This document shows positions 54,392 to 63,708 of a DNA stretch of 64,000 nt, piece by piece. Within the stretch, counting starts at the first letter, position 1. Each line of letters starts with the position of its first letter. This DNA is from Rhynchopus sp. YZ270_cl-10 (lineage: Eukaryota; Euglenozoa; Diplonemea; Diplonemida; Diplonemidae): the NCBI GenBank assembly GCA_964035575.1, contig OZ037905.1, positions 25,001-89,000 of the forward strand. Reading direction: 5' to 3'. Under the pieces are notes generated by a model, which worked only from the letters and a program-made list of their open reading frames with translations, made no database searches and was not told the origin of the DNA. The position numbers and the translations under genes are program-made.

Positions 54392-54480
54392 CAGTCATCC
54401 AACAAAGGTTGGTGGGGTAAAAACCCACCAAATTTTTTTTGAGCCCCCAAATCCACCAATGTTATTACCCATGATGACTG
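54392..54480. mobile_element. Tiny TA-flanked TIR element (89 bases)
   Basis: cagtcatcc at the left and gatgactg at the right, flanked by TA on both sides. The CAGTC terminus is shared with the 618-1394 element. It has no coding capacity. Confidence 0.5.
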
Positions 54481-55020
54481 TAGATGGTAGTTGGCCGGAG
54501 TCGGCACGACTTTTTGGAAAATCAGAGAGTCGGCCCGACTCCGGCCGACTCTATAGGGAAAGCGGTTCTTTTTTTACTGTGGTAAAAAAAAAAAAGTGAA
54601 GTTGGTAGTGCAAACGCCTCTGGGACAGTAGGCACTGGAAAAAATCCCCCGCAGGTCTGTGGTAAGCACCCGGACAAATCTCAAAAAAAAAAGAGAAGTT
54701 GAAAGTGCCAAAAAAAAGTGTACGCACAAAAAAAAAATAATATGCAAGGGGGAGAGAAATCGAATTTTGTGGGGTTTCGCCACCCAAATCTGAGGAACAA
54801 TCCCAGCTTGTGGTGGGGGTTATCTTGAAACAGAAAAAAAAAAGGATCAACTTTTTGCAGCTTCTGAAATTTTTGCATTTCTATTTATTTTCTTTTGGCT
54901 GCAAAAGATACAAAAGGGATTTGTCAACTTTCAATACTTGCACGAAAAGACTTCACGGAATCCTTTTATATCTCTTGAAGACTTCTCTTCAATGACTCCA
55001 TTTTATTTTGTATTAAACTA

Positions 55021-55088
55021 TTTTTTGATAAATTGTTGGAGTTGTTTTGCCTCGGTTGCCTCGGCTGTGTTGCCACAGTTGTGCAATT
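55021..55088. repeat. gataaattrttggag repeat family
   Basis: ttttttgataaattgttgga, then gcctcgg and gtgttgccacagttgtgcaa, match 24092-24161 in the same orientation and 35122-35190 in reverse. GGAG and CTCC or TTGC and GCAA near the ends can pair in the longer copies. Confidence 0.5.
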
Positions 55089-55367
55089 CAAATTCAATTC
55101 AAAAAAAAAAGTGCATGTGCGTAAACTTGAGTTATACCACCCGTACCTACTTATGGCGGAAAAACAAGTAAAAAAAATCATTTATTTTTATCCCCAAAAG
55201 ACCCGAAAAACCCCCGAAAACCCGCGTCCTGAAGTGCATCATAACACTGTATGGGGGAGAGCTGGAAGCAAATGGGGGGAGGAAAGACGGTAAAACTCAT
55301 GACATCAGAAGAACACGTCTTTCATGTCCAGACGTATGAAACTCGTACAAAAGAAAGAAAAATTTAT

Positions 55368-55402
55368 AAGATGACTCTCAGCCTCTCGTGCTCAGTCACC
55401 TT
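55368..55402 (-). ncRNA. Small hairpin, ACGAGAG-loop family type A, in a 3' flank
   Basis: Minus strand: AAGGTGACT pairs with AGTCATCTT with a single G-U, then AGC-ACGAGAG-GCT. It lies 46 bases after the stop codon of the lectin-like membrane protein, so it is probably inside that transcript's 3' flank. Confidence 0.5.
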
Positions 55403-55447
55403 CATCACATTCGTTATTGCACATCACCTAAACAAGAAAACATGCCC

Positions 55448-57823
55448 CTAGAGTATTGGCTCCTGCACGTAGTCAGTTTGGCAGTTGTCCTCCACTTCGC
55501 TTGTTGTGCAGGTGGGGACGTACTTCTCTTTCGTGGTCTGCTTATTCTTGCGGGTGACGAAGTACACAACTGTGATGACGACAACGATGAGGAAGGGAAT
55601 CACCATTGCAACAATGAGCACGATGTACCCTGCCTGCAAGTCGTCGTTGCCATCGCTGTCGTCCACGTGCACGATCACCACTTCGCTCTGCACCACGTCC
55701 ACGGCACCGACGTAGTACTTCGCAAGAGTCGTGGGCGCAGCAGCCTCACGGTCAAGCGCCAGCTTCACAGTGTCCGCAGAGTTCCCCTCAGCGTACTCAG
55801 GCTCAAACTCCACGACAACGTTCCCACTGGCAAGCAGCTGTGCGTTGCGTGCCACACTGCTGTCGTGCGAGTTGCACTCAGCAGCAATCTTCAGTGCACT
55901 GGTCGCAGGGCAGCCGTTCACGCAAGCAGATTCAGGACACGTCCAGCGTAGTTTCCCGCTCGTGACCTGCTCCGAAAGAAATGCAAGCAGGTCCGCCAGA
56001 AACGTGTCCGCATCAAACAGGGAGAACAGCACACCCAGAGCAATGCGAAGCAGCTCCTTCACAACCATGACCGTGCCCGGTGCTGCCAGGGTCGCAGGCG
56101 CAGTAGGTGTGCGTGTTGACGGCGCAGACGTTGCAGGTGTGTCAGTTGTGGATGCGGATGATGGTCGCACTGATGTTGCAGGTGCGTCAGTTAATGGTGC
56201 AGGTGTCAGCGGCGCAGACGTTGCAGGTGTGTCAGTTGTGGGGGCGGATGATGGTGGCACTGATGCTGCAGGTGCGTCAGTTAATGGTGCAAGTTCATTT
56301 GTGGGGGCGGATGTTGGTGGAGCGTCAGTTAATGGTGCAAGTGTTGACGGCGCAGACGTTGCAGGTGTGTCAGTTTTGGGGGCGGATGATGGTGGCACTG
56401 ATGTTGCCGGTGCGTCAGTTAATGGTGCAGGTGTCAGCGGCGCAGACGTCGAAGGTGTGTCAGTTGTGGGGGCGGATGTTGGTGGTGCTGATGTAGGGCG
56501 CGCGTTGCTTGTATATGAAAGGCATGGTGCACGTGCATCCGTTGAAGCCAACACAGTGTTTGCGAAGCTGACATGGTCCATGAAGTACTCACCACCGCGG
56601 CCCCAAGGAGACCCACCAAGGTGGAACTCACCAATCGCCATCCCACCGTACCTCGAGTTCTTACGCAGGTCCATCGTCACCTCGTGGGAGAGAGCAAGCA
56701 CACCGTCAACCCACAGACGCAGCATCGTCTCAGAAGCTGTGTACGTGAGCAGAACCTGCGACCACTTCCCAACAACAATTGTGGCAGAGCTCTTCTGGTT
56801 CAACTTCAATGTGCGCACACTCAGAGCACCCTTCGAGTCAACCAGCACCCACGCACCCCAGTTGCCAACGGAGCCGTCGTTATCCTTGAAGTTTCCACCA
56901 ATGGCAAACAGCGCACGTTGCGCAAGAGTCACAGGCTTCACGTATCCACCAACAGAGAAGTCGACATTGCCAGTTGGGGCACCGTTCGAGCTGCCAAGAT
57001 TGATGAAGTCGCCCGCCTTCATGTGGTACGAACTGCCACAGACGGCGTTGTCACCTGAGCCAAGGACGATTTCCTTGGTCGAGTTTGTCAGGCCAAACGT
57101 GTCTGTCACTGTTGGTCCGTCCAGGGAGTACTGTGAGTAGATGCCCACACAAGGTGCCCGTGCATCCGTTGAAGCCAACACAGTGTTTGCGAAGCTGACA
57201 TGGTCCATGAAGTACTCACCACCACGGCCCCAAGGAGACCCACCAAGGTGGAACTCACCAATCGCCATCCCACCGTACCTCGAGTTCTTACGCAGGTCCA
57301 TCGTCACCTCGTGGGAGAGAGCAAGCACACCGTCAACCCACAGACGCAGCATCGTCTCAGAAGCTGTGTACGTGAGCAGAACCTGCGACCACTTCCCAAC
57401 AACAATTGTGGCAGAGCTCTTCTGGTTCAACTTCAATGTGCGCACACTCAGAGCACCCTTCGAGTCAACCAGCACCCACGCACCCCAGTTGCCAACGGAG
57501 CCGTCGTTATCCTTGAAGTTTCCACCAATGGCAAACAGCGCACGTTGCGCAAGAGTCACAGGCTTCACGTATCCACCAACAGAGAAGTCGACGTTGCCAG
57601 TTGGGGCACCGTTGGAGCTGCCAAGACTGATGAAGTCGCCCGCCTTCATGTGGTACGAACTGCCACAGACGGCGTTGTCACCTGAGCCAAGAACGATTTC
57701 CTTGGTCGAGTTTGTCAGGCCAAACGTGTCTGTCACTGTTGGTCCGTCCAGGGAGTACTGCGAATAGATCGCACCGTGTGCAGTGGCGCACAGCAGAAGC
57801 GGTGCTAAGCTGTGTAGCATCAT
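55448..57823 (-). CDS. Type I membrane protein with two lectin-like domains
   Basis: A 791-residue protein. Signal peptide MMLHSLAPLLLCATAHGA, then two nearly identical 209-residue domains (about 19-227 and 228-436) with a concanavalin/LamG-like pattern (WSQVLLTYTASETMLRLWVD, GEFHLGGSPWGRGGEYFMD). A Thr/Ser/Pro stalk of about 140 residues follows, with units such as TDTPATSAPLTPAPLTDAP, probably glycosylated. Next comes a Cys-containing domain and one membrane helix at about 733-756, then a 35-residue tail. It should face outside the cell and bind glycans or proteins. I start at the double Met after CACACAG; an earlier in-frame start at 57853 would mask the signal peptide. It has no introns. 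Confidence 0.85.
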   Translation of the reverse strand: MMLHSLAPLLLCATAHGAIYSQYSLDGPTVTDTFGLTNSTKEIVLGSGDNAVCGSSYHMKAGDFISLGSSNGAPTGNVDFSVGGYVKPVTLAQRALFAIGGNFKDNDGSVGNWGAWVLVDSKGALSVRTLKLNQKSSATIVVGKWSQVLLTYTASETMLRLWVDGVLALSHEVTMDLRKNSRYGGMAIGEFHLGGSPWGRGGEYFMDHVSFANTVLASTDARAPCVGIYSQYSLDGPTVTDTFGLTNSTKEIVLGSGDNAVCGSSYHMKAGDFINLGSSNGAPTGNVDFSVGGYVKPVTLAQRALFAIGGNFKDNDGSVGNWGAWVLVDSKGALSVRTLKLNQKSSATIVVGKWSQVLLTYTASETMLRLWVDGVLALSHEVTMDLRKNSRYGGMAIGEFHLGGSPWGRGGEYFMDHVSFANTVLASTDARAPCLSYTSNARPTSAPPTSAPTTDTPSTSAPLTPAPLTDAPATSVPPSSAPKTDTPATSAPSTLAPLTDAPPTSAPTNELAPLTDAPAASVPPSSAPTTDTPATSAPLTPAPLTDAPATSVRPSSASTTDTPATSAPSTRTPTAPATLAAPGTVMVVKELLRIALGVLFSLFDADTFLADLLAFLSEQVTSGKLRWTCPESACVNGCPATSALKIAAECNSHDSSVARNAQLLASGNVVVEFEPEYAEGNSADTVKLALDREAAAPTTLAKYYVGAVDVVQSEVVIVHVDDSDGNDDLQAGYIVLIVAMVIPFLIVVVITVVYFVTRKNKQTTKEKYVPTCTTSEVEDNCQTDYVQEPIL
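56519..57772. repeat. In-gene tandem duplication, unit 627 bases
   Basis: The two lectin-like domain units of the membrane protein differ at only a few bases across 627 positions, mostly silent. The duplication is recent or kept uniform by conversion. Confidence 0.85.
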
Positions 57824-58610
57824 GGTTGCTGTGTGTTTATGAAACAGTGGCAAACTGTGTACGCTGAGGGATTTGTTTTGTAGGAAGTGGGTTGGCTTGG
57901 GCTTGAGGGATTTGGGAAGCGCAAGCTATTGTGACTGAGCAACGTCTGACGGAAATGCAAAGCACACTCGTCATTACCTCAAACCTTTGTGTCGGACGTC
58001 AAATCAAGCTGAGCAGACAATAATGCAAATCGTTGCGGATGGCAATGATACAGCTGGACAAAAGTAAAAAACACAAAACACAAAAGGTGATGGGGGGGTC
58101 GAATAAGCGAGGCACTTCGAATAAAGCACGTTGAGTAGTTGAAGAAAATAGAAGGTGCATGTGTTCGTGCATACTCCACACATCTCATTTGCCAGACACG
58201 CCATTCCTTATTGAGCGAAGCATCACAAAAGACGTACGTTTTTTATTTGGCTTTTTTTTATTCAGTTACTATTCGAATATATTCTTCCCAAAAATAACTA
58301 TGTCGACATATGAATTCAACACATTGAGAGCAGTAGAGGGATCAAATATTCAGGGAAATAGCTCCATATACCGAATTATGCGACATCGCATAATTCTGGA
58401 TTTTTTATACAAGTAAAACGGACGTCACGGAAATGAAAAAAAAATGCTCGACCCACTGCCGTCGTTGCCGTGAAAAATAAAAAAAAACGGCCGTGAAAAA
58501 AAAGCGTACAAAAATTTCACGGCCGTTAAAAAAAAACAACGGCCAGGGTAGATCCTTATTTTCGCTAAAAACGCTAAAAATCCCAGATTTATTTTCGTTT
58601 TTTTCCTTTT
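57824..58610. other. Spacer, no gene
   Basis: No gene is supported. At 58450-58570 a cacggccgt palindrome cluster and the block cagggtagatccttattttc occur; the latter is found inverted at about 61405-61445. Confidence 0.4.
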
Positions 58611-59355
58611 CCCAACCTTCCTGTATACACGCGTCAGCAACCAATACAGGTAGTGTATTGAAATGATTCTGGGGGGGGGGTAAGGGGTCTAATTTTAATT
58701 TCGTCGATTTTGAGAAAAATTTTGGCCAAAAATGGGCCCCACGTATAAGGAACCGGGCTCATATTTCTCAAAATTTAAGTGGTCAAAAATTGTCCAATTT
58801 TCCGAAATGACCCCACCGCTGCACGGGCGGAGCCCAAAAATGCAAATAAGCCACTTTTTCCCAACCTTCCTGTATACACGCGTCAGCAACCAATACAGGT
58901 AGTGTATTGAAATGATTCTGGGGGGGGGTAAGGGGTCTAATTTTAATTTCGTCGATTTTGAGAAAAATTTTGGCCAAAAATGGGCCCCACGTATAAGGAA
59001 CCGGGCTCATATTTCTCAAAATTTAAGTGGTCAAAAATTGTCCAATTTTCCGAAATGACCCCACCGCTGCACGGGCGGAGCCCAAAAATGCAAATAAGCC
59101 ACTTTTTCCCAACCTTCCTGTATACACGCGTCAGCAACCAATACAGGTAGTGTATTGAAATGATTCTGGGGGGGGGTAAGGGGTCTAATTTTAATTTCGT
59201 CGATTTTGAGAAAAATTTTGGCCAAAAATGGGCCCCACGTATAAGGAACCGGGCTCATATTTCTCAAAATTTAAGTGGTCAAAAATTGTCCAATTTTCCG
59301 AAATGACCCCACCGCTGCACGGGCGGAGCCCAAAAATGCAAATAAGCCACTTTTT
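58611..59355. repeat. Three tandem units of about 248 bases
   Basis: Units begin at 58611, 58860 and 59108 with cccaaccttcctgtatacac and are nearly identical; they differ mainly in the length of a G run (ctggggggg). No coding content. The uniformity indicates recent tandem duplication or conversion. Confidence 0.9.
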
Positions 59356-59637
59356 GGTTTCATTGAAATGATGCGGCTGACACTGAGGAATTATGGTTTC
59401 CGGCGTCCCATTGAGGGGGCGAACCCTTTTTAATTTTTTGTTCTCTTGAAATGTGTAATTTCATGTTTTCGCGAAAACAATACGAACTGATCGGGTTGAA
59501 GGAAGGGTGGGGAAAACAATAATAACAAGAACAACTAATTGCTAAGAAAAAAAATGGGGTGTGCTGTGGATAACTCCGCGCGATTTTCGAAACCACCATA
59601 GCATCCTGGCGATTTTCTGGAGGTGCTGATGTGACGA

Positions 59638-59946
59638 TGCCTGGTGCGATCGACGACGTGTTGTCGTCTGTGCATTATGTGTTCCTTCCGCACTGCTCTG
59701 ATGACGACGACGATGCGTGGGAGCCTGTGGACGACTACGAGCTGGAACATGCCGAGGCCGCCCGAGCGAATGGTTATCGAGCCTGCCGAGACTACGTCCA
59801 ATAACGCGATCGAGCAGATGGTGCTGCACGAAGAGGACAGCCGCACTGTTTAAAAGTTTCAGATGCAGGCATCCCAGTGGGTTCAGCAGCGTACGAAGAG
59901 CGTTTTAGCATACCTGCAGAAGAGCAGAATGCTGGGCGTGTTGTAG
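59638..59946 (+). pseudogene. Broken plus-strand open frame, unrecognised
   Basis: A 55-codon frame (MPGAIDDVLSSVHYVFLPHC, then acidic DDDDDAWEPVDDYELE) stops at about 59804; neighbouring frames continue NAIEQMVLHEEDSRTV and, further on, QASQWVQQRTKSVLAYLQKS. The pattern suggests a decayed single gene. Function is not recognised. Confidence 0.3.
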
Positions 59947-61484
59947 ATTATATTTTTTTCAGAGTGGAGTTCCACAGCACACCCGGTTTTTTTCCCGATA
60001 GCAATTACTTGTTTTTTCTCTCCCGTTTTTGAAATTTTTCCGCGCAGGCCTGACGCTAACTTTCATGTTTTTGGGAAATCGTGGGGTGTTGATGGTTTGT
60101 CCGCGAGCGAAGTGTGCGAAAAAAAAATGTAAGGTGTACCTCCGCGAGCGCAGCGAGCGGAAAAAATGAGTGACGGTCCAAAAAAAATCCAACAAGCAGG
60201 TTGGTACCGTACTCAGGCAGAATTGTGGTGTTTTTTTACACATCTCAGCTGTCGTAGAACTAGACCCCAGGGGATAATATAGGTTTTGGGGGTTTTCGCT
60301 GAAACTCGGTCGAGCCCAACCCAGCTCGTTAGGGCCTCCGGCGGAATATGAGAATTCCGTGGTTATCCTACTGCGGAGTTCGGCACTGCATTGATATTTG
60401 CACCAGGCACACGCAGTGACCTCAGTATATTTACAAAAAGAAACGGCGGTGCGTGGCACCCATGGCGAAGCCACGGTACGCAACATTTCTAAAAATTGCG
60501 CTCAAAATTGCAGATATTTACTGCCAAACTAGTCATGGGAAGGGTGGGTTGCAATCTTGCGCCGCAGGCACGGTACGCTACTTTTTTTCTTTCGCATGCT
60601 TCCTTTTCCTTCGGCGTTTGACCAATTAAATCGCATTCTGGCTGTGACCCTTGTCGGACACTGCGCCCTCTGACAAGGGTAATACTTTATAGAAACATTC
60701 TGAAAAAAAGTGGTAGTGCCCGGCAAGAAAATTTTTCAAAATTAAATAGTTAGTGCCGATGCACCAGCAGTTTGGGTGGGCGAGACAGTATTGGGTGAAC
60801 CTCCGCGAGCGCAGCGAGCGGAAATTTTTTTTCGCAGTTTTTGGGCAAAGTTCAAAATCTCACTAAAAATTAAGTGGGGATTTTCGACAACAATACTGGG
60901 GCCCCTATGGGTTTTTGGATTTTGGCCGAACAGTGCTGTGTTTCTGCCTTGGTCCGGTTGAAGTCTTTATTACTGGATCTCATACTCCGTACAGGTGACC
61001 CATACCCGACCTTTAACACACACGCACTTCTTCGAAACCTCCACCCTCAGCACCAACCTTTTTACAATGGTCCGCTTTGCGGGTTTGCGGACATAGTAAT
61101 TGTGTTCTTCAAGGTTATGCTTCAAAATCGTCTTATGCAAGGTGACACTGAGAATTGACACTCATTAATCCTTGTCTTATGAACTGAAGACAAATATTAA
61201 AGGGGCATTGGCGGGCCGAAGGCCAGCCAAAAAAACGGTAGCGAACTTTTATTTTTTTTCCTTTTGGTTTCCCCCTTATTTTGACTTTCCGGATCGATTG
61301 CGGACCGTGGTGGTGCCACTCTGTGCCTGGAAATTAGTAGGTAACCAAAAAAATGGGCCAGAGAAAAAAGGAAAAAAAAAAAAGGAAAAAAAAATAAAAA
61401 ATCTCGAATCCTTATTTTCACTTTCGCTAAGGATCTACCCTGACAACGGCCGTGAAAAATTTTTTTTTTTTTTGTACTCAGGTA
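59947..61484. other. Repeat-rich spacer
   Basis: No gene is supported. GCGNAGC palindromic motifs occur at about 60141-60160 and 60801-60821, and sequence at 60040-60165 resembles the interior of the hAT-like element (cctgacgct, gaaatcgtgg, ggtgtacctccgcgagcg). Confidence 0.45.
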
Positions 61485-62187
61485 CAGGGTCCTCAGCCTG
61501 CACCCCCCTCCGGGAATTTTAGGGGTGCAAAAATTTTTCTGTACAAAACCCTTCAGAAAAGTCCATTCCGAGCTTTCTCCCCACACAAGCGGTCGTCGCG
61601 CGCGCTTCGCGCGCTCCTCCCTGACAAAGTTGGGAGAGGTGTGAAAATTCACGGGAAAATGGGGAAACCAGGGCCTGACGCTATTTTTTTTTGGGTTTTT
61701 GTGAAATCGTGGGAGGCTCAAAAAAATTTTCCCGCGCCCGTTTTTTTATTTCACATGGGGTGTCTTTCCGCGAGCGAAGCGAGCGAAAAAAATTTTTAAG
61801 GTGTACCTCCGCGAGCGCAGCGAGCGGAAAATTACACTCAGTACCCATGCATAAAACGAAATACACTTCCACATAATCACTTCGCTTGCTTTCCTGGAAC
61901 TGCTAAAGGTGGCGACAATCGCAGGGAGCATCCCTGGCACCACTTTCACACATTGTGAGTGTGACAGCCACCGAGTGGTGCTTGGCTGTGTCCGTTGTGG
62001 TGCTGACGAAAAGCCAGAGAATCCCTGCTGAAGCCTGAAACACCCCCTCAAAAAAAATTTTTCGCCCCAAAAAAACTTTTTTTTTTTTTTTTGGGGGGGT
62101 GCAAAAATATTTTTTGCACCCCCCCAATTTTTTTATTTTTTTTTTTTGGGTGCAAAAAATTTTTTTTGCACCCCCTTGAGGACCCTG
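61485..62187. mobile_element. hAT-like non-autonomous element with 8-bp target duplication
   Basis: The ends are cagggtcctca and tgaggaccctg. Both sides are flanked by the same eight bases, ctcaggta (61477-61484 and 62188-62195). An 8-bp duplication and CAGGG ends are the hallmarks of the hAT superfamily. The 703-base interior has gcacccccc inverted repeats, palindromes and two GCGNAGC motifs, and no transposase frame. Confidence 0.85.
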
Positions 62188-62195
62188 CTCAGGTA

Positions 62196-63708
62196 GCTAC
62201 GTAGCCTTCAGGGAGGCAATCGTGTGCTAATACAGAAAGTATCAGTCAAGGCTGTCCTTACAGACGCATGCCAAAGCGGCCGCCACATGGGTGTGGACTT
62301 AAGATTGAAGTTTCATCATTGTACTAGCCCAGGGAGGGTTCCCGGCTACCGGCGAGGTCTCTTCCAATCCGTTCCCTAGTTTCCTAGGGGGGCCTCCTTG
62401 GCTTCACTGGCTAGGGCTCTGCAGGTCCCTCCACACATGTTGTATGCCTGCCTTCAGCACCCAGGGTAGCATACCCAGCACCTTTTACCCTCAGGTCAGA
62501 CCTTCATAGAGTTTCAGGAGGAGTGCCACAAAAGGGCCCCCGGATGCAATTTAACGTCCAGCCCAGGACGAAATTTTTGTACAAGTTTTTGAAGGAAGAC
62601 ACAGTGAAACATGAGAAAAAGCGCCACTCAAGAACCATCCCACCTGATTTTTACCCCTGAAGAAAAGGAGGGTAGGGCAGGAGAGGACCGGTTAAGTGGT
62701 ATCGCACAGAAAACTGCGCTGGGTACTGGGTACTCTTGTAGGGTCTTGTTGCCTTTTGGCACATGTATTGTGTCCACGGTGTGTTGTGTTCACTGCTCTG
62801 AAGGTGCTGGCTCTCATCTACCTGATGGGGTAAGTGCCACAGCATCTGACCCGCCATCTGTAATCTTCTGGTTTCAACACTGCCTTTCAGTTCAGCGTCC
62901 CGAGCGTCTCACAACCTCTCTTATTACTCTTTGCCCGAGAAGGATGTGTTTGGACTCACTCAAACCCCGTTCATCACTCTTGTGCCAAAGAAAGTGAAGT
63001 TATTAATGCAGGCACCTCCAACTGACCCACTTATGATGCCAGCCATCCGGATGAAAGCACAAGTACCCTGCGGCCAACAACAGAAGATGTAAAAAGGAAA
63101 CCTAATGACTGGCCCGTACCGTAAGAGAACGAGGGCGGTTCACAAGAGAGCAGAAACCCAAAAACACAAAAAGGGGTGGGCGGGGGGGTCACAACATCTC
63201 TCTCTTGGCGCCCCATGCTGTACCGACAGTTGGGCCTCACCCTTTCTCTTAGGGATATACATGGACGTCCTTACAGGCAGCACACCGTAACCCAAAGGCG
63301 TGGCAGAGAGACTCCGCAGAGCGACTCTGGCCTGACCGCTGGCCATTTATTCTCCGGGTGCGAGCACCCATCATAGCATAGTGGAGCCAGCCTGACCCAG
63401 CATTTATATACCCTGCCAGGATGAACTTGCTTAAAAGAGGGCAGAGGCGTTTAGACCCTGAGGACTAGGGGAAGTCCCGCATACCCCAACAGAAAGACAA
63501 AGGCTATGCACTGGTGATATAGGAGAGGCAGGGTTGCTGAAAAACAAAAAGACCCTGAAGGCACAAAAACGCCCCGCATACCCCTCCTCGCCTCCTGTTT
63601 TGTAATCTCTCAGGTAGGAGACATCGGTTCGAGCGGTGAACACCTTCATAGAGTTTCTGGAGGAACAGACCCCCGGATGCAATTTAAGGTACAGCCCAGG
63701 ACCTAACC
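62196..63708. repeat. Degenerate repeats at the right edge
   Basis: accttcatagagtttc, cccccggatgcaattta and cagcccagga occur at about 62503-62570 and again at 63647-63705, so a repeat is present twice. The first copy also resembles the left-edge repeats (ctttttaccctcag). 63003-63065 is the second copy of the 31247 repeat. A plus-strand stretch near 63340-63376 reads GHLFSGCEHPS and stop, vaguely like retroelement 3' ends. No gene is supported. Confidence 0.4.

Larger units (their letters stand above)
53801..55447. other. Spacer with small elements, no gene
   Basis: No gene is supported. It contains a TA-flanked element at 54392-54480, an inverted repeat at about 54490-54551 (gttggccggagtcgg against ccgactccggccgac), a tRNA-B-box-like repeat at 54608-54675, a gataaattgttggag repeat at 55021-55088 and a hairpin at 55368-55402. 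Confidence 0.5.

Noticed and set aside
55731-57140. Plus-strand frame of 469 codons
   Set aside because: Antisense of the lectin-like membrane protein; the minus strand has signal peptide, duplicated domain and membrane helix.
58611-59355. Possible CRISPR-like array
   Set aside because: Units are 248 bases and contiguous without spacers; it is an ordinary tandem repeat in a eukaryote.
62611-62997. Plus-strand frame of 128 codons
   Set aside because: Lies in degenerate repeat sequence, has no recognisable pattern and contains GTAAGT; not enough to call a gene.
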